Part shown: piece after piece, positions 44,581 to 52,816 of the stretch | Layout: every line of letters begins with the position of its first letter | Numbering within the stretch: the stretch's first letter is position 1 | Notes under the pieces: model-generated | Database searches by the model: none | Told to the model about the DNA's origin: nothing | Seen by the model: the letters and a program-made list of their open reading frames with translations, nothing else | Assembly (NCBI RefSeq): GCF_031458075.1 | Contig: NZ_JAVDXT010000004.1 | Location: 1 to 64,000, forward strand | Length of the DNA stretch: 64,000 nt | Source of the DNA: Rhodoferax_B ferrireducens_A | GTDB lineage: Bacteria > Pseudomonadota > Gammaproteobacteria > Burkholderiales > Burkholderiaceae_C | Direction: 5' to 3' | Program-made: the position numbers and the translations under genes

Positions 44581-44682
44581 CAAAGGCTTCGCAGCGTTTA
44601 GCTGGCCCCGCGGCGAAGGTTCCAACCCACCTAAGAGATCTCCACCAGAGAGACGCCGACCGTGGAAAAGGGCTGCTAGGAC

Positions 44683-44701
44683 GCCAACCCCTAGGGTTGG
44701 C
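44683..44701 (+). promoter_or_regulatory. Perfect hairpin in the rplM leader
   Basis: GCCAACCC (44683-44690) and GGGTTGGC (44694-44701) form an 8-bp perfect stem with a CTA loop, 27 bases before the rplM ATG. There is no continuous T-tract after it. It could be a leader structure for autoregulation by L13, as known for other rplM leaders, but that is inference. Confidence 0.55.
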
Positions 44702-44728
44702 CAAACCATTCTTTTAAAGAGAAAACTC

Positions 44729-45160
44729 ATGACCAAAACTTTCAGCGCCAAACCCGCTGACGTGGTGCACGAGTGGTTTGTGATTGACGCGACCGACAAG
44801 GTCCTCGGACGAGTAGCCAGCGAAGTTGCTCTCCGTTTGCGCGGCAAACACAAGGCCATTTATACGCCTCACGTCGATACCGGTGACTTCATCGTCATCA
44901 TCAACGCAGCCCAGCTGCGTGTCACCGGCGCCAAGTCGACTGACAAGATTTACTACAGCCATTCCGGTTACCCAGGTGGCATTTCTGCCATCTCGTTCCG
45001 CGACATGCAAGCCAAGCACCCAGGTCGCGCTTTGGAAAAAGCCGTCAAGGGCATGCTGCCCAAGGGCCCGCTCGGCTACGCCATGATCAAGAAGCTCAAG
45101 GTCTACGGTGGTGCTGTGCACCCCCACACCGCCCAGCAACCCAAAGTGTTGGACATCTAA
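44729..45160 (+). CDS. rplM: 50S ribosomal protein L13
   Basis: The 143-residue protein matches bacterial L13 in length and in the conserved HEWFVIDA start, GRVASEVALRLRGK, and YYSHSGYPGG. It assembles early into the 50S subunit. rpsI follows 10 bases later with an AAGGAG site straddling the rplM stop. Confidence 0.98.
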   Translation: MTKTFSAKPADVVHEWFVIDATDKVLGRVASEVALRLRGKHKAIYTPHVDTGDFIVIINAAQLRVTGAKSTDKIYYSHSGYPGGISAISFRDMQAKHPGRALEKAVKGMLPKGPLGYAMIKKLKVYGGAVHPHTAQQPKVLDI

Positions 45161-45170
45161 GGAGCTCTAA

Positions 45171-45563
45171 ATGATTGGTGATTGGAACAATGGCACCGGT
45201 CGTCGCAAATCCAGCGTCGCTCGTGTGTTTCTGAAAAAAGGCTCCGGCCAGATCAAGGTCAACGGTAAAGACATCACCGAATTCTTCGGTCGTGCTACCT
45301 CGATCATGATTTGCAAGCAACCCCTGGTACTGACCAACCACGCCGAGACTTTCGACGTGATGGTGAACGTGCACGGTGGTGGCGAGTCCGGCCAGGCTGG
45401 CGCAACCCGCCACGGCATTACCCGCGCCCTGATCGACTACGATGCAACGCTCAAGTCTGAGCTGAGCAAAGCCGGTTTCGTGACGCGTGATGCGCGCGAA
45501 GTCGAACGTAAGAAGGTCGGCTTGCACTCTGCTCGCCGCCGCAAGCAGTTCTCGAAGCGTTAA
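45171..45563 (+). CDS. rpsI: 30S ribosomal protein S9
   Basis: The 130-residue protein has the S9 features TGRRKSSVARVFL near the start and the invariant C-terminal basic tail ending RRKQFSKR, which reaches the P-site tRNA. Second gene of the rplM-rpsI operon, followed by a terminator. Confidence 0.98.
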   Translation: MIGDWNNGTGRRKSSVARVFLKKGSGQIKVNGKDITEFFGRATSIMICKQPLVLTNHAETFDVMVNVHGGGESGQAGATRHGITRALIDYDATLKSELSKAGFVTRDAREVERKKVGLHSARRRKQFSKR

Positions 45564-45586
45564 GCCTCGCGACCCTTGTGTCCGCA

Positions 45587-45627
45587 AAAGCCGCCAGACC
45601 TTCGGGTTTTGGCGGTTTTTGTTTTTG
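45587..45627 (+). terminator. Terminator of the rplM-rpsI operon
   Basis: CCGCCAGACC (45591-45600) pairs, with one bulge, with GGTTTTGGCGG (ending 45615) around a TTCG tetraloop. A T-rich tract follows (45616-45626). Confidence 0.85.
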
Positions 45628-45722
45628 AAAAGACCGCACTGCCGATACCGGCAAATTGTTTGCCCCGCAACTTAAGTCGGGAATTGCAGTAGCATCACCC
45701 AGATTCTTACGGAGTACCCCAC

Positions 45723-46088
45723 ATGAGCGCCCTTGCCGAAAACATCCAGACCGAAATGCCGACCCCCATCGTCTTCACCGACAGCGCTGCTGCCAAGGTG
45801 GCCGACTTGATCGCCGAAGAAGGCAATCCGGATCTCAAGCTGCGGGTGTTTGTGCAAGGCGGCGGCTGCTCTGGCTTCCAGTACGGCTTCACCTTCGACG
45901 AGATCACCAACGAAGATGACACCACCATGACCAAGAATGGCGTGTCCTTGCTGATCGATGCGATGAGCTACCAGTACCTGCTGGGCGCCGAGATCGACTA
46001 CAAAGAAGATCTGCAAGGCGCGCAGTTCGTCATCAAGAACCCCAACGCCACCAGCACCTGTGGCTGCGGCTCCAGCTTCTCTGCCTGA
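45723..46088 (+). CDS. erpA: Iron-sulfur cluster insertion protein ErpA
   Basis: ErpA is an A-type carrier delivering Fe-S clusters to apo-proteins. The 121-residue protein has the three conserved cysteines: Cys49 (GGGCSGF), Cys113 and Cys115 (CGCGSSF). The ErpA subgroup in betaproteobacteria has the N-terminal extension ahead of IVFTDSAAAKV seen here. It follows the ribosomal operon terminator and has its own terminator at 46112. Confidence 0.95.
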   Translation: MSALAENIQTEMPTPIVFTDSAAAKVADLIAEEGNPDLKLRVFVQGGGCSGFQYGFTFDEITNEDDTTMTKNGVSLLIDAMSYQYLLGAEIDYKEDLQGAQFVIKNPNATSTCGCGSSFSA

Positions 46089-46111
46089 GCTTGCTGCGCT
46101 TGCAAAACATG

Positions 46112-46132
46112 GCCGCCTGAGGGCGGCTTTTT
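46112..46132 (+). terminator. Terminator after erpA
   Basis: GCCGCC (46112-46117), loop TGAG, GGCGGC (46122-46127), then TTTTT. Compact and typical. It lies 23 bases after the erpA stop. Confidence 0.85.
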
Positions 46133-46150
46133 CTTGCCCGAAACCTGTAC

Positions 46151-47557
46151 ATGCAAGACGAAAAATCCAACCAACGCCTGCTCTGGCTGGTCGCCATCGG
46201 CTTCTTCATGCAGACGCTGGATGCCACCATCGTCAACACCGCCTTGCCGGCCATGGCGGCCAGCCTGGGCGAGAGCCCGCTGCGCATGCAGTCGGTGGTG
46301 GTGGCCTACTCGCTGACCATGGCCATGCTGATTCCGGCCTCAGGCTGGATGGCCGACCGCTTTGGCACGCGCCGGTTGTTCGTGGCGGCGATTGCCCTGT
46401 TTTCGCTGGGCTCGCTGTTTTGCGCCATTTCGCACAGCCTGACCCAACTGGTCATCTCCCGCGTGGTGCAGGGCGTCGGCGGGGCTTTGTTGTTGCCGGT
46501 CGGGCGTCTGGCCGTGCTGCGGGCTTTTCCGCGCGAGCAGTTCCTCAAAGCCATGAGCTTTGTGGCACTGCCCGGGCTGATTGGCCCTTTGATCGGCCCC
46601 ACGCTGGGCGGCTGGCTGGTGGAGTACGCCACCTGGCACTGGATCTTTCTGATCAACCTGCCGGTCGGGCTGGTAGGCGGCGTGGCCACGTTGGCGCTGA
46701 TGCCTGAGGGCCTGCGCGGTGCGGTCCGGCGGTTTGACCTCAGCGGCTACCTGATGCTGTCCTTCGGCATGGTGGCCTTGTCCTTGTCGCTGGATGGCCT
46801 GTCGGAACTGGGCTTGCGCCAGGCCACGGTGCTGGTGCTCTTGGTGTTTGGCCTGGCCAGCCTGGTGGCCTACTGGTTGCATGCGACGCGCCAGCCCGAG
46901 CCCTTGTTCTCGCCCCGGCTGTTCGACATCCCTTCGCTGACCATAGGCTTGCTGGGCAATCTGTTTGCCCGTATCGGCAGCAGCTGCATGCCGTTTCTGA
47001 TTCCCTTGCTGCTGCAGGTCAGCATGGGCTATTCGCCTTCGCAGGCCGGCATGATGATGCTGCCGGTGGCGCTGGCCGGCATGGTGACCAAGACCTTGGC
47101 CACCCGCCTGATCACCTGGCTGGGCTACCGCCAGGTGCTGGTGTTGAATACCGCGCTGGTGGGGTTGACGATGGCCAGCTTTGCCTTGGTGGCGCCCGGC
47201 CAGCCGCTGTGGCTGCGCCTGGTGCAACTGGCGTTCTTTGGGGCGGTCAATTCGATGCAGTTCACGGCCATGAATACGGTCACCCTCAAGGACCTGGATG
47301 GCCCGCTGGCCAGCAGTGGCAACAGCCTGCTGTCCATGGTGCAGATGCTGGCCATGAGTATGGGGGTAGCGGCTGCGGGTGCGGTGCTGGCCGGCTACAC
47401 CGGCTACTTCACACCGGCCGGTGCTGCGCAGACCTTGCAGGCTTTCCATGCCACGTTTGCCACCATGGGCTTGATGACGCTGGCATCGGCCTGGATTTTC
47501 TGGCAGCTGTCGCCCGACGCCCGTGGCGTCGGTAGCGACCCTGCCGACAACCACTAG
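46151..47557 (+). CDS. MFS multidrug exporter, DHA2/EmrB-MdtD type
   Basis: The 468-residue inner-membrane protein has the DHA2 pattern: motif LDATIVNTALP in helix 1 (about 23-33), GWMADRFGTRRLF in loop 2-3 and GPTLGGWLVE (motif C) near residue 156. The start is close to MdtD/EmrB proteins. Drug:H+ antiport is the likely role; substrates are unknown. Its TAG shares the CTAG tetranucleotide with the stop of the convergent anmK gene. Confidence 0.88.
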   Translation: MQDEKSNQRLLWLVAIGFFMQTLDATIVNTALPAMAASLGESPLRMQSVVVAYSLTMAMLIPASGWMADRFGTRRLFVAAIALFSLGSLFCAISHSLTQLVISRVVQGVGGALLLPVGRLAVLRAFPREQFLKAMSFVALPGLIGPLIGPTLGGWLVEYATWHWIFLINLPVGLVGGVATLALMPEGLRGAVRRFDLSGYLMLSFGMVALSLSLDGLSELGLRQATVLVLLVFGLASLVAYWLHATRQPEPLFSPRLFDIPSLTIGLLGNLFARIGSSCMPFLIPLLLQVSMGYSPSQAGMMMLPVALAGMVTKTLATRLITWLGYRQVLVLNTALVGLTMASFALVAPGQPLWLRLVQLAFFGAVNSMQFTAMNTVTLKDLDGPLASSGNSLLSMVQMLAMSMGVAAAGAVLAGYTGYFTPAGAAQTLQAFHATFATMGLMTLASAWIFWQLSPDARGVGSDPADNH

Positions 47558-48657
47558 GCCGGGTAGATCGCCCCCAGCACCCGGTTGCCCCGGGCGCCGG
47601 TCACGCTGGCCAGGTTGCCTGGCTGTAGCAGCAGTGCCTGGCGGGCCAGCCAGGCGAAGGCCGCAGCCTCGACCTGCAACGGCGGCAGGCCGTGTGCCGC
47701 CGAAGATTGCACCTGTACCGCGGGCAGGGCGGCCTGCAGGCGCTGCATCAAATAACCATTTAGCGCACCGCCACCGCAGACGATCAGTAACTTGCTATTT
47801 TTTCCATAGCTATCCATGCAGGTGGCAATTGCGCTAGCGGTCAATTCGGTCAATGTGGCTTGCACGTCGATAGGTGCCAGTGCGGCGAAGCCTTGCAGCT
47901 TGGCGGCGAGCCAGGCCGGGTTGAACAGGTCGCGCCCCGTGCTCTTGGGCGGGGCCTTGCCCAGATACGGTTCGGCCAGCAACGCTGCCAGCAGGGCGGG
48001 CTGCACCGTGCCGCTGGCGGCCCAGGCGCCATCGGCGTCATAGGCCTGGCCTGTGTGTTGCTGGCACCAGTAGTCCATCAGCGCGTTGCCGGGGCCGCAG
48101 TCGAAGCCCAGGATCTGCTCGCCCAGCAGACTCAGGTTGGAGATGCCGCCAATGTTCAGCACCGCGATAGCTTCACCCGCTCGGCCGAAAACCTGGCGGT
48201 GGAAGGCGGGCACCAGGGGCGCACCCTGGCCGCCGGCCGCTACATCGCGGCTGCGGAAATCCGCCACCACGGTGATGTCTGTGCGTTCGGCCAGCAGGGC
48301 TGGGTTGTTGAGCTGCAGGGTGTAGCCCGTGCCGTCGAATTCCTGTGGCCGGTGCCGCACCGTCTGGCCGTGTGCGCCTATGGCCTGGATATCGGCGGCG
48401 CTGCAGCCGCTGCGCTCCAGCAGTTGTTGCACCACGTCGGCATAGACGCCGACCAGGGCATTGGCGGCCAGCGCGGCCCGGTGCAGCTCGTTGCCGCCGG
48501 GGCTGTTCAGCGCCAGCAGCTCGGCCTTGGCTTCCAGGGAAAATGCTTGGGTGGCGTGTTGCAGTACCTGCAACGCGCCGTCGGAGAAGGCCACCAGCAC
48601 ACCATCCACCCCGTCCAGCGAGGTGCCGGACATCAGGCCGATGGTGAGTTCGCGCAT
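47554..48657 (-). CDS. anmK: Anhydro-N-acetylmuramic acid kinase
   Basis: AnmK phosphorylates and opens 1,6-anhydro-MurNAc for murein recycling. The 367-residue protein has the GLMSGTSLDGVD signature (about 7-18), GAHGQTVRH, and CGGGALN. An unusual stretch (ATCMDSYGKNSKLL, shortly before CGGGALN) is encoded by DNA resembling the dispersed repeats of this chromosome. The M23 peptidase gene ends 4 bases upstream of its start, so both cell-wall genes are likely co-transcribed. Confidence 0.93.
   Translation of the reverse strand: MRELTIGLMSGTSLDGVDGVLVAFSDGALQVLQHATQAFSLEAKAELLALNSPGGNELHRAALAANALVGVYADVVQQLLERSGCSAADIQAIGAHGQTVRHRPQEFDGTGYTLQLNNPALLAERTDITVVADFRSRDVAAGGQGAPLVPAFHRQVFGRAGEAIAVLNIGGISNLSLLGEQILGFDCGPGNALMDYWCQQHTGQAYDADGAWAASGTVQPALLAALLAEPYLGKAPPKSTGRDLFNPAWLAAKLQGFAALAPIDVQATLTELTASAIATCMDSYGKNSKLLIVCGGGALNGYLMQRLQAALPAVQVQSSAAHGLPPLQVEAAAFAWLARQALLLQPGNLASVTGARGNRVLGAIYPA
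47791..47842. repeat. Dispersed-repeat-like sequence inside anmK
   Basis: The plus strand reads CTTGCTATTTTTTCCATAGC, then TATCCATGCAGGTGGCAA and TTGCGCTAGCGG. This parallels the intergenic copies at 32407, 58224 and 60669 (GCTATT, spacer, ATAGCT, GCAGGTGG, TGCGC-AGCGG). The frame stays open, so the element has been tolerated in a surface loop of AnmK. Confidence 0.6.
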
Positions 48658-48661
48658 GGTC

Positions 48662-50020
48662 TTAATCGGCGCTGGCTTGCTGGATCGATGTGGCTGCAGA
48701 CAGCTGCAGGCGCATGATCGAAGCCAGCTGGTTGAATGCAGGCTTGGCGGCAGTCGACACCGGCTGGCTGTCGTTCTGGCGCGCCACGGTCAGCGGGTCC
48801 TGGTGCACGCCGTTGACGCGGAATTCGAAGTGCAGATGCGGTCCGGTAGCCCAGCCGGTGGAGCCGACAGCGCCGATATGGTCGCCCTGGCTGACGCTTT
48901 GGCCGGGTCGCACATCGATGCGGCTCAGATGCGCGTAGACGGTTTCGTTCTGGTTGCGGTGCTTGACGATGATCACGTTGCCGTAGCCGTTCTGCACGCC
49001 GGCAAATTCGACCACACCATCGCCCACGGTGCGCACGGAGGTACCGGTGCTGGCCGCGTAGTCCACGCCCAGGTGGGCACGCCACTTCTGCAGAATCGGG
49101 TGCATGCGCATGCTGAAGCCGCTGGTGATGCGCGAAAACTCGACCGGCGAGGCCAGGAACGAGCGGCGCAGACTTTGGCCGTCCAGCGTGTAATAGCCAC
49201 CTTTTTGGCCCGGTTCGGCGAACCACATGGCCTGGTAGGTCTTGCCGTTGCTGGTGAACTCGGCGCTCAGCACGCGGCCGCTGCGCAGTACCTGGCCATC
49301 GGCCTCGGCGGTTTCATAGACCACGGAGAAATGGTCGCCCTTGCGCAGCGCGCGGTGGAAATCGATGTCGCCGGAGAAGATTTCAGCGATCTGGGTGGCC
49401 ACCGGGTCGGGAATGCCGGCCTCGTCGGTGGCAGCAAACAGCGAGCTGCGGATGGTGCCGCCGGCCAGCCGGCTGGTGTTTTGCAGCGCGGCTTCTTCGA
49501 TGCGTGAGCGGAAGCCTTGCGGGGTTTTCTCGACCACCAGACGTTCAAACACGCCGGCGTTGCCCGGGTTCCAGCGCACGCTCAGGCGTTGCAAAGCGTG
49601 GTTGTCGCTGGCTTCGGCGTGCACGGTGCGGCCTGCGCGGCCCAGTACCGCCTTGCTGGCCAGGGCATCGCTGCGCAGGAAGGCCGCGGCGTCGGCGTCG
49701 TCAATGCCCAGGCGTTGCAGCAAGGACTTGGCGGTATCGCTGGAGCGGGTGATTTCGGTGCGGAACAGGTTGAAGCTGTGGGTGTCCAGGCTAATCGCCT
49801 GCTCTTGCAGCGACAGCGGCTGGACGGCTTCGGTGATTTGGCGGATGGGCAGGTCAGCGGGGTCCGGGGCCAGGGAGGCAACAGCATATGCGCCGCCGCC
49901 GCCGCCCAGCAATACAGCCGCCACCAGCGCGGTGAGGCGCTTGGGGTGGCGTTGTAGTACGGACAAAAGCCTATCGCTGACGGTGGTGAGACCGTGGTTC
50001 AAAAGAGGGATTCCCAACAA
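48662..50020 (-). CDS. M23-family peptidoglycan DD-endopeptidase, MepM-like
   Basis: The 452-residue protein is anchored by one N-terminal transmembrane helix (about 29-50). An OapA/CsgD-like middle region (about 60-280) precedes the LytM/M23 domain. Zinc ligands are His316 and Asp320 (HLGVD) and His397 in HLHFEF; His395 is the catalytic His. It should cut cross-links of peptidoglycan during growth. The longest frame starts with TTG at 50020; TTG at 50002 or a later codon may be the true start because no clear ribosome site is seen. anmK follows 4 bases downstream. Confidence 0.9.
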   Translation of the reverse strand: MLGIPLLNHGLTTVSDRLLSVLQRHPKRLTALVAAVLLGGGGGAYAVASLAPDPADLPIRQITEAVQPLSLQEQAISLDTHSFNLFRTEITRSSDTAKSLLQRLGIDDADAAAFLRSDALASKAVLGRAGRTVHAEASDNHALQRLSVRWNPGNAGVFERLVVEKTPQGFRSRIEEAALQNTSRLAGGTIRSSLFAATDEAGIPDPVATQIAEIFSGDIDFHRALRKGDHFSVVYETAEADGQVLRSGRVLSAEFTSNGKTYQAMWFAEPGQKGGYYTLDGQSLRRSFLASPVEFSRITSGFSMRMHPILQKWRAHLGVDYAASTGTSVRTVGDGVVEFAGVQNGYGNVIIVKHRNQNETVYAHLSRIDVRPGQSVSQGDHIGAVGSTGWATGPHLHFEFRVNGVHQDPLTVARQNDSQPVSTAAKPAFNQLASIMRLQLSAATSIQQASAD

Positions 50021-50240
50021 AAATTAGGACTTGCGCTGCCCCCTGGGCTAGGCCTGGGGCCTGCCTCACGGGCACTGCGAAAGTCGCGAAGGTGGACTGC
50101 TGAGTAGAGAAGAGCCCTGGAAGTTCAGTCTTTGGGCGGCCTATCAGGCAACGCACCACTAAAATCAGGGCAGACAGCAAAGCAGCGAGTATAGCGGCGT
50201 GTCCCGTGCGCCACAACTGAAAAAGCCCTGAAAAACCCTT

Positions 50241-51497
50241 ATGAATCAAGCAGTACGTGCCGAGCCTGGTGGCTCATTTCTTGTAACAGACCGTGTGCGG
50301 GAGGCCTTGGCGGTGTCGCTGCGCGGCTGCGACGAACTGATTCCGCAGGAAGACTGGCTGAAGAAACTGGCCCGTTCCGAGGCCACCGGCGTGCCGCTGC
50401 GCATCAAGCTGGGCCTGGACCCGACCGCCCCTGACATCCACATCGGCCACACCGTGGTGCTGAACAAGATGCGCCAGCTGCAGGACCTGGGCCATACGGT
50501 GATCTTTCTTATCGGCGACTTCACCAGCATGATCGGCGACCCCTCGGGCCGCAACAGCACGCGCCCGCCGCTGACCGCCGAGCAAATCAAGGTCAATGCC
50601 GAAACCTATTACAAGCAGGCCAGCCTGGTGCTGGACCCGAGCAAGACCGAGATCCGCTACAACAGCGAGTGGAGCGACCCGCTGGGCGCGCGCGGCATGA
50701 TCCAGCTGGCGTCGCGCTACACCGTGGCCCGCATGATGGAGCGCAACGACTTCCACGACCGCTTCCACGGCGGCCAGTCGATCGCGGTGCACGAGTTCCT
50801 GTACCCGTTGATGCAGGGCTACGACTCGGTGGCCTTGAAGAGCGACCTGGAGCTCGGCGGCACGGACCAGAAGTTCAACCTGCTGATGGGTCGGCACCTG
50901 CAGGCCGAATACGGCCAGGAGCCGCAGTGCATCCTGACCATGCCGTTGCTCGAAGGCCTGGACGGCGTGGAAAAGATGTCCAAGTCGAAGAACAACTACA
51001 TCGGCATCAGCGAAGAGCCGAACACCATGTTCGCCAAGGTACTGAGCATCTCCGACGTGCTGATGTGGCGCTGGTACACCTTGCTGTCGTTCAAGACCGA
51101 GGCCGAGATCGCCGCGCTGAAGGCCGAAGTAGAGGCTGGCCGGAACCCGAAAGACGCCAAGGTGGCGCTGGCCAAGGAAATCACCGCGCGCTTCCACAGT
51201 GCTGCCGCGGCCGATGCGGCCGAGCAGGACTTCAACAACCGCAGCAAGGGCGGTGTGCCGGATGAAATCCCCGCGCTGAACCTGCTGCTGGGCGAGGGCG
51301 GCGCAGCGGTCGGCATTGGCGCGCTGCTGAAGATGGCCGGCCTGGCCGCCAGCAGCGGCGAGGGGAATCGCCTGATCGACGGTGGCGGCGTGCGCGTCGA
51401 CTCCAGCGTGGTCAGCGACAAGGGCTTGAAGCTGGGCGCCGGCACCTATGTGGTGCAGGTCGGTAAGCGCAAGTTCGCCCGCGTCACCCTGCAATAA
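50241..51497 (+). CDS. tyrS: Tyrosyl-tRNA synthetase
   Basis: TyrS charges tRNA-Tyr. The 418-residue class Ib synthetase has the HIGH motif (67-70) and KMSKS (245-249), followed by a C-terminal S4-like domain (about 350-418) that binds the long variable arm. The start ATG at 50241 is 220 bases from the divergent peptidase gene. The sequence belongs to the bacterial TyrRS type with LGLDPTAPDIHIGHTVV. Confidence 0.97.
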   Translation: MNQAVRAEPGGSFLVTDRVREALAVSLRGCDELIPQEDWLKKLARSEATGVPLRIKLGLDPTAPDIHIGHTVVLNKMRQLQDLGHTVIFLIGDFTSMIGDPSGRNSTRPPLTAEQIKVNAETYYKQASLVLDPSKTEIRYNSEWSDPLGARGMIQLASRYTVARMMERNDFHDRFHGGQSIAVHEFLYPLMQGYDSVALKSDLELGGTDQKFNLLMGRHLQAEYGQEPQCILTMPLLEGLDGVEKMSKSKNNYIGISEEPNTMFAKVLSISDVLMWRWYTLLSFKTEAEIAALKAEVEAGRNPKDAKVALAKEITARFHSAAAADAAEQDFNNRSKGGVPDEIPALNLLLGEGGAAVGIGALLKMAGLAASSGEGNRLIDGGGVRVDSSVVSDKGLKLGAGTYVVQVGKRKFARVTLQ

Positions 51498-51519
51498 GGC
51501 ATTGCGGGCGCAGCGGGTG

Positions 51520-52209
51520 CTATTTCGCGCCCGCTGACTCCAGCATCCGCACCATCTCACGGTAGCCCCGGGCGCGCGCCAGTTGCAGCGGCGTGTTGCC
51601 CGCGCGGTCGCTGAGCTGCAGATTCGCCCCGGCCTGCACCAGCGCGGCCAGGGTCCGCTGGTGGCGCGGCCCGCCATCGCCGAGCACGATGGATTCGATC
51701 AGCGCGGTCCAGTGCAGGTTGTTCACATGGTCCAGCGGCGCACTCGCCGCAATCAATTGCCGTACGACGCCGTCGTGGCCCAGGTGCGCGGCGGCGATCA
51801 GCGCCGTGCCGTCGTAGCGGCTGGTTGTCAGCTGGGCGCTGGCGCCGAGAGCCAGCAGCGTGGCCAGAGTGGCTTCGTCATCGGCCACTGCGGCGATGGT
51901 GACGGCGTCGTAGCGGTCGTTTTCCAGTAGACCCAGATCTGCGCCCGCGCCCGCCAGCAGGCGGACGGCCTGCGGCTGGCGGGCGAAGGTGGCCACATGC
52001 AACGGCGTACGCCCCTGCGCATCGCGGCTGTTCAGCTCGGCCTTTTGGCCCAGCAGCTGCTGCAGCTGGGCCAGGTCGCCGCGCTGGGCCGCCGCGTGCA
52101 GGCCGGTGTAGCGGCTGATTTGTGCGGCGCTGGGCGGTACCTGGGCCCAGCCGGGGCTGGCCAGCAGGCAGGCGGCGGCCAGCGCCAAGGAGGTGCGGTA
52201 GCGGCGCAT
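51520..52209 (-). CDS. Secreted ankyrin-repeat protein
   Basis: The 229-residue protein has a signal peptide (about 1-22, ending GWAQ) and then about five ankyrin repeats (for example GLHAAAQRGDLAQLQQLL, RTPLHVATFARQPQAVRLL, NTPLQLARARGYREMVRML), so it acts in the periplasm. It begins 3 bases after the HbpS-like gene, so both are translationally linked. Periplasmic ankyrin proteins of the AnkB type have been tied to catalase activity in Pseudomonas aeruginosa; that link is suggestive only. The partner protein is unknown. Confidence 0.85.
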   Translation of the reverse strand: MRRYRTSLALAAACLLASPGWAQVPPSAAQISRYTGLHAAAQRGDLAQLQQLLGQKAELNSRDAQGRTPLHVATFARQPQAVRLLAGAGADLGLLENDRYDAVTIAAVADDEATLATLLALGASAQLTTSRYDGTALIAAAHLGHDGVVRQLIAASAPLDHVNNLHWTALIESIVLGDGGPRHQRTLAALVQAGANLQLSDRAGNTPLQLARARGYREMVRMLESAGAK

Positions 52210-52212
52210 GGC

Positions 52213-52704
52213 TTACTTCAGTTGGTCCTTGATCTTGTCCAGCGCGGCCAGCGCGCATTGCTCGTCCAGATGGCCGCCGGGCGCACCGCCGACGCCAACC
52301 GCACCAATCACTTCATTGCCCAGCTTGACCGGTACGCCACCGCCCAGCAGCAAATAGCCGGGGATGTAGACCAGATTGGCGGCCGCGGGGTTCTTCTGCG
52401 CGCCTTCCATCATCGCCAGGGTGTTGTTCTTGGCCGAGGCCGAGGTGTAGGCTTTTTGCTGGCTGGCGGCCAGGGTGTGCGGGCCGGCGTTGTCGGCGCG
52501 CTGCACGGCGCGCACGCCACCCGCGCGGTCGACCACGGTGGCGCTGACCGCATAGCCGTTGGCGGCGCAGGCCGAGACGCTGGCGGCAGCGATCTGGTTG
52601 GCCAGGTCCAGCGAGATATTGTGTTCTGTGCGCACGGCCTGGGCCTGGGCGGCGCCGGCGATGCAGGACAAGGCGATGAAGGCGGTCTTGAAGCTGAGGG
52701 TCAT
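52213..52704 (-). CDS. Secreted GlcG/HbpS-family (haem-binding-like) protein
   Basis: The 163-residue protein carries a signal peptide (about 1-22, ending AQA) followed by one GlcG/HbpS domain (about 30-160), with the conserved VVDRAGGVRAVQR strand-turn, a PHTLAASQQKAYTSAS helix and the GGGVPV and GAVGVGG glycine loops. HbpS of Streptomyces is an extracellular haem-binding sensor accessory to the SenS/SenR two-component system. Here the gene lies downstream of a histidine kinase/response regulator pair, with candidate operators between. No unambiguous haem ligand can be named. Confidence 0.85.
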   Translation of the reverse strand: MTLSFKTAFIALSCIAGAAQAQAVRTEHNISLDLANQIAAASVSACAANGYAVSATVVDRAGGVRAVQRADNAGPHTLAASQQKAYTSASAKNNTLAMMEGAQKNPAAANLVYIPGYLLLGGGVPVKLGNEVIGAVGVGGAPGGHLDEQCALAALDKIKDQLK

Positions 52705-52748
52705 GGTGTTCTCCGAGGGGCGGTAGCGGTTCGATCAACCGTGGGAGA

Positions 52749-52754
52749 ACTGTA
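52749..52754 (-). promoter_or_regulatory. Candidate -10 box of the HbpS-like/ankyrin unit
   Basis: On the minus strand TACAGT (52754 to 52749) preceded by a T-run is the best -10 candidate. The hexamer 17 bases upstream (GGGCAA) is a poor -35, as expected of an activator-dependent promoter. The predicted start is near 52742. Confidence 0.4.
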
Positions 52755-52778
52755 AAAAATGAGGCTTGATTTGCCCAT

Positions 52779-52816
52779 GCGTACGGCTACGCCCGGCCCT
52801 CCGTAGAACTACGGAG
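52779..52816 (-). promoter_or_regulatory. Two tandem CGTA-N4-TACG dyads, candidate response-regulator operators
   Basis: GCGTA-CGGC-TACGC at 52779-52792 and CTCCGTA-GAAC-TACGGAG at 52799-52816 are perfect dyads sharing the core CGTA-N4-TACG. Their centres (52785.5 and 52807.5) are 22 bp apart, two helical turns. Relative to the start suggested by TACAGT they fall at about -43 and -65. The upstream dyad includes the stop codon of the response-regulator gene. LuxR-type HTH regulators commonly bind such TAC/GTA dyads. Confidence 0.6.
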
